DNA of 25,351 nucleotides from JBAZBO01 sp041671425 (lineage in GTDB: Bacteria > Patescibacteriota > WWE3 > UBA101185 > UBA10185). The stretch lies in contig JBAZBO010000005.1 in assembly GCA_041671425.1 (NCBI GenBank), positions 1 through 25,351 of the forward strand, in the 5' to 3' direction. The notes under the pieces are model-generated. The model was not told where the DNA came from. It saw nothing but the letters and a program-made list of their open reading frames with translations, and ran no database searches. Below, piece after piece: positions 1-7,067 of the stretch. The number at the start of each line of letters is the position of its first letter. Positions within the stretch are counted from its first letter, which is position 1. Position numbers and translations under genes: made by a program.

Positions 1-1767
1 CCTTGAAAGGGCGTTGGTCAAAAACAGCTTCTCCTTTGCCCTTGTTACTGCAACATAACAAAGCCTTCTTTCCTCCTCCAGTTCAGAGATATCCATCATA
101 GACTGGGAGTGGGGAAACAGACCTTCCTCCATACCTATCACAAAGACCACGGGAAACTCCAGGCCCTTGGCCGCATGAATGGTCATTAGAGTAATGGCAT
201 TGGTCTCATAATTTCTTGGCCTATCTACAGATTCAATGAGCGCTACATTCTCAAGGAAAGTGTCTAGTTCTACAAATTGGGATGCCACTGACCTTAACTC
301 TTTTATGTTCTCTACCCTGTACTGACTTTCCTCGCTACCATCATCGAGCCACTCTATATACTTAGTGTCAAACAGCACTTCGTCCATAAGCTCCACCGTA
401 GATAGATGCGTGCTCTTTTCTACCCATGAAGATACGGGAAGCTTAGAGACCTCTTCGATCATCTTCAAATCCCAACCAGCCGCCTTAAGTTCCTCAGTCT
501 TTTTCTGCCCAATGCCCCTGGGGGGAGTGTTGATGATCCTTTCCCAGGAAACAGTGTCTTTAGGGTTGTAGATAACCCTTAGATAAGCCACCACATCCTT
601 GATCTCTTTTCTAGAATAAAACCTCAAGCCCCCAATGATCTTGTAAGGGATATTGTTTTTGATCAGAAGTTCTTCCATGTTTCTAGACTGGGCATTGGTC
701 CTGTATAAGACAGCAATATCTTGGTAGTCTTTACCACCCGAGATACTTTCAAGTATCTTTTCCACTACGAATGAAGCCTCATCCTTTTCATTTCTCCCGG
801 TATAGGAAACTATCTTTTCACCAGTACCATTGTTGGTCCATAGATCCAAAGGTATGTGAGTGGAGTTGTTTTTGATAATATTTTTAGCTGCATCCAATAT
901 GTTTTGTGTGGAACGGTAATTCTGCTCCAGATTATAGATCACTGCGTCCTCATAATCTTTTTGGAAATTAAGAATGTTCCTATAATCAGCCCCTCTGAAG
1001 GAGTAGATGGCCTGGGACATGTCACCCACAACATAAAGATTCCTGTGAGCAGACGAAAGAAGTTTGGTAATGACGTACTGAGCCTTATTGGTGTCCTGAT
1101 ACTCGTCCACAAGGATCTGCATAAAGTAATTCTGATACTTGTCCAGAACAGCATCATGAGATTGGAATAGATTCACTGTTTCAACTAGAAGGTCATCAAA
1201 ATCCAGGGCGTCATTCTTCCTTAACCTCTTTTGATATTCAGGATATATCTTTGCCACAGTCCTTTGGAAATATCCATTGGCATATCCCGCATACTCCTGC
1301 GGCCCGATAAGCTCAGATTTGGCACCAGAGATAGTGGAAAGAACGGCATTGGGATTAGTCTTTTTTTTATCTATGCCAAAGTCGTTCAGGATCTGCCTAA
1401 TAAGGGATACCTGATCGTCGGTATCATAAATAACAAAGGAAAGGGGAATGCCTATGTGATAACCATCCTTCCTTAGGATACGCGAACATACAGAATGAAA
1501 GGTGCCCCCCCAGGAAAGTTTCCCTCCAAATGAGTCCGTCAGATTACCAATTCTGGTCTTGATCTCATCAGCAGCTTTGTTGGTGAAAGTCACACACAGG
1601 ATATTGCTCTCTGATACAGCTTGAGATTCTATAAGGTAGGCTATCCTGTGGGTAAGAACTCGGGTTTTTCCACTCCCCGGACCAGCAACCACCAAAGCCG
1701 GACCATTTAGGTGCTTGACTGCCTCTATCTGCTGGGGATTAAGATTTTTGAAAAGATCCTCTGCCAC
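1..1767 (-). CDS. UvrD/PcrA-family superfamily 1 DNA helicase, C-terminus cut by window edge
   Basis: ATP-dependent 3'-5' DNA helicase of the UvrD/PcrA/Rep group, expected in nucleotide excision repair and replication-fork processing. I translated 589 codons. The N-terminus carries the Q motif NPQQIEAV, then Walker A GPGSGKT, motif Ia TFTNKAADEI, Walker B DEYQDTN, motif III GDMSQAIYSFRGAD (PcrA usually has GDDDQSIY), motif IV LEQNYRST, motif V TIHAAKGLEF and motif VI YVAVTRAKEKLF. The last visible residues are LTNALSR, so roughly the last 100-150 residues are outside the window. The start is GTG at 1767: an in-frame TGA lies just upstream and a TATCAT box sits 6 nt before the GTG. Downstream of the anchored protein 1794-2306 on the same strand. 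Which paralogue (UvrD, PcrA or Rep) cannot be decided. Confidence 0.95.
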   Translation of the reverse strand, partial: MAEDLFKNLNPQQIEAVKHLNGPALVVAGPGSGKTRVLTHRIAYLIESQAVSESNILCVTFTNKAADEIKTRIGNLTDSFGGKLSWGGTFHSVCSRILRKDGYHIGIPLSFVIYDTDDQVSLIRQILNDFGIDKKKTNPNAVLSTISGAKSELIGPQEYAGYANGYFQRTVAKIYPEYQKRLRKNDALDFDDLLVETVNLFQSHDAVLDKYQNYFMQILVDEYQDTNKAQYVITKLLSSAHRNLYVVGDMSQAIYSFRGADYRNILNFQKDYEDAVIYNLEQNYRSTQNILDAAKNIIKNNSTHIPLDLWTNNGTGEKIVSYTGRNEKDEASFVVEKILESISGGKDYQDIAVLYRTNAQSRNMEELLIKNNIPYKIIGGLRFYSRKEIKDVVAYLRVIYNPKDTVSWERIINTPPRGIGQKKTEELKAAGWDLKMIEEVSKLPVSSWVEKSTHLSTVELMDEVLFDTKYIEWLDDGSEESQYRVENIKELRSVASQFVELDTFLENVALIESVDRPRNYETNAITLMTIHAAKGLEFPVVFVIGMEEGLFPHSQSMMDISELEEERRLCYVAVTRAKEKLFLTNALSR

Positions 1768-1773
1768 TTTGGT

Positions 1774-1779
1774 ATGATA
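1774..1779 (-). promoter_or_regulatory. -10 box for the helicase gene, leaderless type
   Basis: TATCAT on the minus strand ends exactly 6 nt before the GTG start at 1767. No Shine-Dalgarno sequence or recognisable -35 is present. The predicted transcript would begin at or next to the start codon. Confidence 0.5.
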
Positions 1780-1793
1780 TCACGCCTTATGAC

Positions 1794-2306
1794 TTAGAAA
1801 GTGACCATGGTTTGAGTGGCCTCATCAAAGCACTCCGGGACCATATCTACTGGGAAATCATATGGCTCCACCAAGGTACAGAGCACGACGCCATTGCCAT
1901 CGGCCACTATCTTCCAGAAACCATCCTTCTTAGCAGCCAGGAACCAACCCCCACCCACTGTCTCAGGACCAAACCTAACACCACCCGCAGCATGATTTCC
2001 ATCCAATTTACTCACATCTATAGTCACCTCAGTTGCAGTTTTGTTGTATTTCTGCATAAAGGCTGCTCTCAAAGCCTCAGCCACATCCTCCTTTGATTCA
2101 AGTACTACGGACGGGGAAGTCTCTTCAACCTCAAGCATCTCCTCCTCCGCAGTCTTCTGAGTCTCTTTCTCCTTCCCTTTGCTCACTGCACCCTTAATCT
2201 CTTCGACCACTTCAGATAGGCTTTTGTCAGAATACCAATACTTTGAAAGTACAAATCCAGAGGCGAAAACTATCAGGACTATTATGAAGAATGTGAATAT
2301 TTTCAT
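1794..2306 (-). CDS. Membrane-anchored protein of unknown function (170 aa)
   Basis: Not recognised as a named family. Residues 4-23 form one hydrophobic segment, followed by a charged Lys/Glu-rich linker (about 30-75) and a compact domain of about 95 residues containing VTIDVSKLDGNHAAGGVRFG, GGGWFLAAKKDGFWKIVADGNG and two Cys near the C-terminus. This fits an N-terminal anchor with the domain outside the membrane. The phrase 'FWKIVADGNG' resembles NTF2-like or copper-amine-oxidase-N-like small domains, but I make no functional call. It lies between dacA and the helicase gene on the same strand, with its own -10 box just upstream. Confidence 0.75.
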   Translation of the reverse strand: MKIFTFFIIVLIVFASGFVLSKYWYSDKSLSEVVEEIKGAVSKGKEKETQKTAEEEMLEVEETSPSVVLESKEDVAEALRAAFMQKYNKTATEVTIDVSKLDGNHAAGGVRFGPETVGGGWFLAAKKDGFWKIVADGNGVVLCTLVEPYDFPVDMVPECFDEATQTMVTF

Positions 2307-2312
2307 AAACCA

Positions 2313-2318
2313 ATTATA
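2313..2318 (-). promoter_or_regulatory. -10 box for the anchored protein gene, leaderless type
   Basis: A perfect TATAAT on the minus strand ends 6 nt before the ATG at 2306, inside the 16-bp gap after the dacA stop. No Shine-Dalgarno sequence is seen. Confidence 0.6.
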
Positions 2319-2322
2319 TACC

Positions 2323-3273
2323 TCACAAAAGGTTATGAGTTATATTTATTCCCAAACTGCTGAAACCCCAGTCCAGCATCAGAATCATATCTCCCTTTCT
2401 ATCTATACTGTTGAGAACCACTCCCACAAGTTCTTTACCATCATTTTTTGCGTAGGTCACAAGACAAAGCCCAGCGGCCTCGGTGAAACCAGTTTTCACT
2501 CCAGCTACTCCAGGATATGTTGTCAGCAGATTGGTCTGATTTTGCAGATATATATACTTATGTTCATCTCCAAACACCTCCATTTCAAAGGTGGACACGA
2601 TCCTTCTAAATTCTGGATCCTTAAGCGCATACTTTGTTAGCTTCACTAGATCAAAGGCGGTACTATAAGTACTGTCATCCAAACCACTGGGGTCAGCAAA
2701 ATAAGTGTCCTTCAACCCCAGTTCCTTAGCCTTGATATTCATCCACCCCACAAAAGTCTCCTCATCCCCAGCAACTCCTTCGGCTATAGCATAGGCAGCA
2801 TCATTACCAGAGGTTAGTATCAAGCCATATAACAATTCTTCTAGAGTGTAGGTCTCACCTGGGGTCAGCCCCATGGCATTCTCTCCTACAACAGCTGCTT
2901 CATAGGAAACTTCTATTTCACGATCCAGAGGAGCGTGCTCCAATGCCACCACCGCCGTCATTATCTTTACCAGACTAGCAATCTTTCTTTGTTCATGGGG
3001 ATTCTTCTCAAACAAAACCTCACCCGATCCAATATCCACAAGCAGACCAGCAGAGCCTATCACTTCGGGTTGAGAAGACAGTTCCATCTTGGTGATTGGC
3101 TTCCAGTTTGGTTCGAAATCGTAGTTATAGATAAGTGTTTCCCTATATTCCTTCAAATTGCCTGTTAGAGGCACACAACCAGAAATCAGGTCAATACTCT
3201 CCTTCTTTTTGGTCAAGAACAACACAGCAGGAATACTAATTAGTATAAGGATAACAAGCAATTTCCCCTTCAT
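2323..3273 (-). CDS. dacA: D-alanyl-D-alanine carboxypeptidase (penicillin-binding protein 5 type, peptidase S11)
   Basis: Trims the terminal D-Ala from peptidoglycan pentapeptides outside the membrane, limiting cross-linking. All three serine-DD-peptidase motifs are present in order: SLVK with nucleophile Ser100 and Lys103, SGN at 155-157 and KTG at 260-262 (VKTGFTEAAG). Residues 5-20 are a hydrophobic signal or anchor. The protein is 316 aa and ends soon after the catalytic domain, so the C-terminal beta domain of E. coli PBP5 is short or absent; the N-terminal helix may be the anchor instead. Divergent from metG across a 20-bp gap; likely transcribed separately from the two genes downstream. 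Confidence 0.93.
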   Translation of the reverse strand: MKGKLLVILILISIPAVLFLTKKKESIDLISGCVPLTGNLKEYRETLIYNYDFEPNWKPITKMELSSQPEVIGSAGLLVDIGSGEVLFEKNPHEQRKIASLVKIMTAVVALEHAPLDREIEVSYEAAVVGENAMGLTPGETYTLEELLYGLILTSGNDAAYAIAEGVAGDEETFVGWMNIKAKELGLKDTYFADPSGLDDSTYSTAFDLVKLTKYALKDPEFRRIVSTFEMEVFGDEHKYIYLQNQTNLLTTYPGVAGVKTGFTEAAGLCLVTYAKNDGKELVGVVLNSIDRKGDMILMLDWGFSSLGINITHNLL

Positions 3274-3280
3274 AACATGT

Positions 3281-3287
3281 TAGAATA
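3281..3287. promoter_or_regulatory. Shared divergent -10 element between dacA and metG
   Basis: The heptamer TAGAATA reads TAGAAT on the plus strand (3281-3286), 7 nt before the metG ATG, and TATTCT on the minus strand (3287-3282), 8 nt before the dacA ATG. One motif could therefore serve two leaderless transcripts. Neither side has a Shine-Dalgarno sequence, and the gap has no room for a separate second promoter. Confidence 0.5.
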
Positions 3288-3293
3288 CCGTAT

Positions 3294-4703
3294 ATGACCG
3301 CAAAGAACAAAGCATTTATAACTACTGCTATAGACTACACAAATGCCCAAATACATGTTGGTCAAGCCTATGAGAAAATTCTTGCCGACTGCTTTGCGAG
3401 ATTCCAAAGGCTCAAAAAAGGGAAGGAAAATGTGTTTTTCACAACGGGAACGGATGAACACGGAACTACAAATGAGAAGGCTGCAAAGAAGGAAGGCATT
3501 TCAACAAGTGAATTTGTGACTCAAATATCTTTAAAAGATAAAACTCAGATTGATTCATTGAACATCTCTTATGACAGGTTCATCAGAACAACCGACGAGG
3601 ATCATATCAAGACAGCTTCAGAATTCTTCAAAAAGTCTTTTGATAACGGGGACATATACAAAGCATCATATGAAGGTTACTACTGCGAGGGCTGTGAAGC
3701 GTACAAAACGCTCACTGAGCTTAATGAGAACGGACAATGTCCACTGCACACTACCCGAGAGATCCAAAAACTTGAGGAGGAGAATTATTTCTTCAAATGG
3801 TCTAAGTACACAGATTTTCTTAGAGAACTCGTGAGCTCTAAAACTTTTGTGGTACCCGAGGGAAAAAGGAAAGAGATGCTCAGCTTCATAGAATCTGGAA
3901 TAAACGATATTCCCGTAACGAGACCCAAGTTCAAACTGGATTGGGGTATCACATCCCCCATCGATGATAACCAAGTGATCTATGTCTGGTTTGATGCTCT
4001 GATCAACTATATAACTTCAGGATTCCCCCTTGGATTCTGGGATGAGGATACTGAGATCGTGCATTTTGTGGGTAAGGACATAGCCAGGTGGCATGTGCTT
4101 CTATGGCCAGCCATGCTCAAAAGTGCCGGTTATAGAGTTCCTGATAGCGTATGTGTTCACGGATTTTTAAATCTTAACGGCGAGAAGATCAGTAAATCAA
4201 AGGGTAATGTCATCTATCCTACAGAAATTGTGGAGAAATTCGGGACAGATGCAGTCAGATACTATTTTCTAAGATACGGACCGATCGTAGAGGACTCAGA
4301 TATTTCTGAAACACACCTTAAGGATATTTATAATGGGGAACTAGCTAATGGGTTGGGAAATACTGTGGCCAGGGTAGCCAAACTCGCCGAGAATTCCGGA
4401 TTCGAATTTGAAAAGGTTGATACAGTTTTCAGTCAAGTGATAAAAGATTTCAGGACGGACCAAGCTCTTTCAGGGATATGGGCAAGACTCACAGAGCTTG
4501 ATAAACATATAAACGAGAATGCACCGTGGGCATTAGAAGATAGGGTTAAGCTCAAAGAGGTCCTAACCTATGAGGTTAACGAAATAAGAAAGATAGCTCC
4601 AAACTTGGAGCCTTTCATTCCCGAAACTGCAGAGAAGATAAGAAGCCAGTTCGGGCAAGAGAAGATAAAGTCAGAAAAACCTCTATTTCCACGAATAAAC
4701 TGA
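3294..4703 (+). CDS. metG: Methionyl-tRNA synthetase
   Basis: Charges elongator and initiator tRNA-Met with methionine in the cytoplasm. This is a class I synthetase: the HIGH motif appears as HVGQ (21-24) and the KMSKS loop as KISKS (298-302, followed by KGN). The zinc knuckle is CEGC (131-134) plus CPLH (149-152), giving a Cys-Cys-Cys-His ligand set. FTTGTDEHG near residue 49 is the conserved class core segment. At 469 aa it is the short form without the C-terminal EMAP/Trbp111-like tRNA-binding domain. It is followed 12 nt later by smpB. The start follows a TAGAAT box and has no Shine-Dalgarno sequence. Confidence 0.97.
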   Translation: MTAKNKAFITTAIDYTNAQIHVGQAYEKILADCFARFQRLKKGKENVFFTTGTDEHGTTNEKAAKKEGISTSEFVTQISLKDKTQIDSLNISYDRFIRTTDEDHIKTASEFFKKSFDNGDIYKASYEGYYCEGCEAYKTLTELNENGQCPLHTTREIQKLEEENYFFKWSKYTDFLRELVSSKTFVVPEGKRKEMLSFIESGINDIPVTRPKFKLDWGITSPIDDNQVIYVWFDALINYITSGFPLGFWDEDTEIVHFVGKDIARWHVLLWPAMLKSAGYRVPDSVCVHGFLNLNGEKISKSKGNVIYPTEIVEKFGTDAVRYYFLRYGPIVEDSDISETHLKDIYNGELANGLGNTVARVAKLAENSGFEFEKVDTVFSQVIKDFRTDQALSGIWARLTELDKHINENAPWALEDRVKLKEVLTYEVNEIRKIAPNLEPFIPETAEKIRSQFGQEKIKSEKPLFPRIN

Positions 4704-4709
4704 TAAAAT
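4701..4709 (+). promoter_or_regulatory. Extended -10 promoter for smpB, overlapping the metG stop codon
   Basis: TGA followed by TAAAAT gives an extended -10 (TGn plus hexamer). The TGA is also the metG stop codon. The hexamer ends 6 nt before the smpB ATG, predicting a leaderless smpB transcript. Confidence 0.5.
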
Positions 4710-4715
4710 CAAAGT

Positions 4716-5159
4716 ATGTTACTGGTTAGAAACAGAAAAGCTTTGTACAACAATGTCCTTTTGGAAAAACTAGTGGCTGGGATAGTACTAAAGGGATATG
4801 AGGTGAAGGCTATAAGAGAAGGCAAGGCTTCGTTCGAAGGATCATATATAACCATGAGAGAAAATAAGGCTTTTGTGGTAAACATGCACATCAGCAGATA
4901 CTCAAAACAAAGCCAAGATGTATCTGATGAAGAGGCCACCAGGCAAAGACAGCTCTTACTCACTAAAGATGAGCTGAATAAACTGGAAAGGGAATTGAGA
5001 CAGAAAGGCAAAACAGCTGTTCCCTTGGCTTTGATATTGGAGCATAACCTGATAAAATTGGAGCTCGCCATAGTAAAAGGGCGCAAAGAGTTCGAAAAGA
5101 AGCACCTTGAAAAAGAAAGACAGATACAAAAGGACCTAAAAAGTAATATCTGGGGATGA
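4716..5159 (+). CDS. smpB: SsrA-binding protein SmpB
   Basis: Partner of tmRNA in trans-translation: it binds the tRNA-like domain, delivers tmRNA to stalled ribosomes and probes the empty mRNA channel with its C-terminal tail. The 147-aa protein shows the family pattern NRKAL at 6-10, then LLEKLVAGIVLKGYEVKAIREGK and the LILEHNLIKLELAIVKGRKEFEKK strand-helix block. The tail is rich in Lys/Glu and ends NIWG. The ssrA gene begins inside the last codons of this gene, so the two partners are physically linked and probably co-transcribed. The start is supported by a TAAAAT box 6 nt upstream. Confidence 0.96.
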   Translation: MLLVRNRKALYNNVLLEKLVAGIVLKGYEVKAIREGKASFEGSYITMRENKAFVVNMHISRYSKQSQDVSDEEATRQRQLLLTKDELNKLERELRQKGKTAVPLALILEHNLIKLELAIVKGRKEFEKKHLEKERQIQKDLKSNIWG

Positions 5160-5532
5160 CCGGATTTGATTGTTAGATCGCGAATATCAAAGCAAGTCGA
5201 GATGCAAACTCTCGTTAATCATTGCAAAAAAAATAAATGCCGATTCTAAAATCGCAGCTCCAGCATACGCTGGTGTAATGGCCTAACCTTAGGGTTCAGA
5301 CCAGATTCTGGGCTTTCCTCCTAGGGGAAGTCTAAGAGTCTAATAAAACTAGGATGCGGGTAGTCGCTGATGATCCGAGCGATAGTCCAAGCGCGTAAGC
5401 GTAAAAAAAGGATCTGCAGAGGAAAAACCTGGGATTGCCGAATCCCGGCCTTTTAAGAAAACATCGGATAAGCTTGTACACTAGGGTATTTGGCCTTTCA
5501 AGACGAGGGTTCGACTCCCTCCATCTCCACCA
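5152..5532 (+). ncRNA. ssrA: tmRNA (one-piece)
   Basis: Acts as alanine tRNA and then mRNA to rescue stalled ribosomes. The 5' GGGGATG pairs with CATCTCC near the 3' end over 7 bp, including the G3-U70 wobble that marks alanine acceptors; discriminator A and encoded CCA follow at 5529-5532. A T-arm GAGGG-TTCGACT-CCCTC precedes the acceptor strand. The tag frame reads AKKINADSKIAAPAYAGVMA then TAA (5224-5286), starting at resume codon GCA. The rest (about 5290-5500) is the pseudoknot region. Length is 381 nt. The first 8 nt overlap the end of smpB, including its stop codon. The exact resume codon is inferred. Confidence 0.92.
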
Positions 5533-5591
5533 TAAACCTAAGGGTTTCCTTCTAGATCTGTGCAAATACCAACCTCTATCTTCCAATCTTG

Positions 5592-5600
5592 TGTGATAAT
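5592..5600 (+). promoter_or_regulatory. Extended -10 promoter for tRNA-Ser
   Basis: TGT followed by GATAAT gives an extended -10 whose expected start point (about 5607) lies some 10 nt before the mature tRNA. No clear -35 is seen. Confidence 0.4.
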
Positions 5601-5617
5601 ATACGAGTTGTAGTTAT

Positions 5618-5707
5618 GGAGGGTTGGCAGAGTGGCCTAATGCAACGGTTTGCTAAACCGTGCCCGCTTATGTGGGCCCACAGGTTCGAATCCTGTACCC
5701 TCCGCCA
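5618..5707 (+). tRNA. tRNA-Ser (anticodon GCU)
   Basis: A 90-nt class II tRNA: acceptor GGAGGGT/ACCCTCC, anticodon stem ACGGT/ACCGT with loop TTGCTAA (anticodon GCT, reading AGC and AGU), a long variable arm with stem CCCGC/GTGGG, T-arm ACAGG-TTCGAAT-CCTGT, discriminator G and encoded CCA. Confidence 0.96.
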
Positions 5708-5718
5708 GTAAACTTTTA

Positions 5719-6129
5719 ATGAAATTAACTATAATAATCCTTTTTGTAATCCTCACAGTTCTGGTACTAGTATTCCTCCGTAAAGGTAACTATGAGGAAA
5801 GAGACTTTGAGATACAGGGTAGAAAATTAACAGTAGAGATAGCAGATAGCCAAAAGAAGCGCACCATAGGACTGATGGGCAGGGGGCACCTTGATGAAAA
5901 CAAGGGAATGCTTTTTATTTTCCAAAATGAGGCAAAACACGGTTTCTGGATGGCAAATACAAAAATCCCATTGGACATCATTTGGATGGATAAAGACTAT
6001 AACGTGGTACACGTAGAACAAAACGTGCAGCCATGTACAAGCAAGATCCTGGTAAACTGCCCAACCTATTCGCCCGGATCCCCTGCAAAGTACGTCCTGG
6101 AAGTCAACGCAGGCTGGTGGAATAAGTAG
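5719..6129 (+). CDS. Membrane-anchored DUF192 domain protein
   Basis: DUF192 family protein of unknown biochemical role, 136 aa. Residues 2-17 (KLTIIILFVILTVLVL) form an anchor or signal segment, followed by a complete DUF192 domain with the recognisable blocks VEIADSQKKRTIGLMGR, GMLFIFQNEAKHGFWMANTKIPLDIIWMD and SPAKYVLEVNAGWW. I chose the ATG at 5719 because earlier in-frame codons lie inside tRNA-Ser. It begins 11 nt after the tRNA and has no Shine-Dalgarno sequence, so it may be transcribed from the tRNA promoter. The domain should face outwards. Confidence 0.88.
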   Translation: MKLTIIILFVILTVLVLVFLRKGNYEERDFEIQGRKLTVEIADSQKKRTIGLMGRGHLDENKGMLFIFQNEAKHGFWMANTKIPLDIIWMDKDYNVVHVEQNVQPCTSKILVNCPTYSPGSPAKYVLEVNAGWWNK

Positions 6130-6134
6130 ATATC

Positions 6135-6163
6135 TCGACAAAGGCCCACCTATTTACTACAAT
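6135..6163 (+). promoter_or_regulatory. Promoter for the 6170 gene, leaderless type
   Basis: TCGACA (6135-6140), a 17-nt spacer and TACAAT (6158-6163), with 6 nt between the -10 box and the ATG at 6170. Close to consensus on both boxes; no Shine-Dalgarno sequence. Confidence 0.6.
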
Positions 6164-6169
6164 GAAATC

Positions 6170-6760
6170 ATGATCAAAGTCACTGACGTTACCAACTTCC
6201 TAGGAGTCACCAATACAAAAGAGCTGGAACCAGAACTTCCGGTTAAACCAGGTTTTGATCTTGAAAAGGAGGGAGAGAGGAAAATACTCCATAAATGGAC
6301 AGCACCTGGCAGAGCAAACAAAAGGAATATTTCCCCAAAATCACTTAGATCGTTAATGATCATTTTCTCTGTAGTGGCATTGCTCTTGGTTATTATGCAA
6401 GAGTTTTTCCTAATCCTGGCAATCGCCAGCCTTATATTTATTAGTTACATACTTTCGGCCACACCTCCGGAGAATATTAACTTTGAGATAAGCAATCACG
6501 GCGTGGACTATAACGGCCAGTTCTATTCCTGGGGGGACTTAAAGCAGTTCTACTTCAGCAAGGATGGTAATACCGAGACTTTGAATGTGGATGTAAAAAG
6601 TGGCCTCCCCGGAAGATTGTTTCTTACCATAAAAGATGGGGATAAGGAAAAACTGCAGGAGATCTTTTCTAGGTACTTACCTTTTCTAGAAGAAGCCCCG
6701 AGAAGTGTTCTTGATAAAGCCTATGACTCAGTCGTTGGCAAATTCGACCTCGAGAAATAA
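6170..6760 (+). CDS. Two-helix membrane protein of unknown function (196 aa)
   Basis: Residues 1-60 form a charged cytoplasmic-looking region ending HKWTAPGRANKR; two adjacent hydrophobic helices follow (about 61-80 and 82-97), then a soluble domain with NFEISNHGVDYNGQFYSWGDLKQFYF and a C-terminal helical tail. The pattern of a helical hairpin followed by a 'what is seen at the membrane' beta domain (bPH-like, DUF5673-like) is common in uncharacterised proteins of this bacterial group; the family name is a guess. The stop lies just before the tRNA-Arg promoter. No catalytic motif is visible. Confidence 0.75.
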   Translation: MIKVTDVTNFLGVTNTKELEPELPVKPGFDLEKEGERKILHKWTAPGRANKRNISPKSLRSLMIIFSVVALLLVIMQEFFLILAIASLIFISYILSATPPENINFEISNHGVDYNGQFYSWGDLKQFYFSKDGNTETLNVDVKSGLPGRLFLTIKDGDKEKLQEIFSRYLPFLEEAPRSVLDKAYDSVVGKFDLEK

Positions 6761-6777
6761 GATATTCCCTTTTTTAG

Positions 6778-6783
6778 TATAAT
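6778..6783 (+). promoter_or_regulatory. -10 box for the tRNA-Arg gene
   Basis: TATAAT lies 12 nt before the mature 5' end of tRNA-Arg, preceded by a T-rich stretch. No clear -35. It may drive both tRNA-Arg and tRNA-Ala. Confidence 0.5.
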
Positions 6784-6795
6784 ATCAGGGTTTAT

Positions 6796-6871
6796 GTGCC
6801 CGTAGCTCAGTGGATAGAGCGCAACGTTGCGGACGTTGAGGTCGGGGGTTCAAGTCCCTTCGGGCACGCCA
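6796..6871 (+). tRNA. tRNA-Arg (anticodon GCG)
   Basis: A 76-nt tRNA: acceptor GTGCCCG/CGGGCAC, D-stem GCTC/GAGC with A20 in the loop (an Arg identity base), anticodon stem CAACG/CGTTG with loop TTGCGGA (anticodon GCG), T-arm GGGGG-TTCAAGT-CCCTT with two G-U pairs, discriminator G and encoded CCA. Anticodon GCG would read CGC and CGU. Most bacteria use ACG (inosine-modified) for this box, so the G34 is notable. Confidence 0.93.
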
Positions 6872-6905
6872 CTGATTAACGAGTGAAACGAGTTTAGCAG
6901 TGGCG
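6867..6905 (+). other. Hairpin in the tRNA-Arg trailer
   Basis: CGCCACTG (6867-6874) pairs with CAGTGGCG (6898-6905) over 8 bp; the 5' arm includes the tRNA CCA end. The loop holds the partly repeated CGAG-TGAAA-CGAG. There is no T-run, so it is more likely a processing or trailer structure than a terminator. A second small hairpin, TGCAC/GTGCA, follows at about 6908-6922. Confidence 0.5.
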
Positions 6906-6939
6906 GTTGCACGAAGTGTGCACGCCAAAGGTTGTACAT

Positions 6940-7016
6940 GGGCCTGTAGCTCAATTGGCTAGAGCGCTGCATTCGCATTGCAGAGGTAGGGGGTTCGACT
7001 CCCCCCAGGTCCACCA
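6940..7016 (+). tRNA. tRNA-Ala (anticodon CGC)
   Basis: A 77-nt tRNA: acceptor GGGCCTG/CAGGTCC containing the G3-U70 wobble that defines alanine tRNAs, D-stem GCTC/GAGC, anticodon stem CTGCA/TGCAG with loop TTCGCAT (anticodon CGC, reading GCG), T-arm GGGGG-TTCGACT-CCCCC, discriminator A and encoded CCA. Its last 21 nt are part of a direct repeat that recurs at 7141. Confidence 0.96.
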
Positions 7017-7023
7017 TATAGAA
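6996..7023 (+). repeat. Direct repeat copy 1 (tRNA-Ala 3' end, att-like)
   Basis: A 28-bp stretch from the T-loop of tRNA-Ala through the CCA and 7 nt beyond (TATAGAA). It recurs without mismatch at 7141-7168. Repeats covering the 3' end of a tRNA gene are the classic footprint of tyrosine-recombinase integration. Confidence 0.8.
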
Positions 7024-7067
7024 CCACTAAATCCGGAATTTAAGCACAACTATATTCCAGAAAACAA

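Noticed and set aside
1..1767. Short plus-strand frames at 365-571, 856-1170 and 1231-1476
   Set aside because: They lie antisense to the helicase frame, which shows all family motifs; their translations look like random reverse-strand readings.
5533..5560. Intrinsic terminator after tmRNA
   Set aside because: AAACC/GGTTT gives only a weak 5-bp stem and no T-run follows.
5650..5718. DUF192 protein starting at 5650
   Set aside because: That start lies inside tRNA-Ser and the extra 23 residues are a translation of the tRNA.
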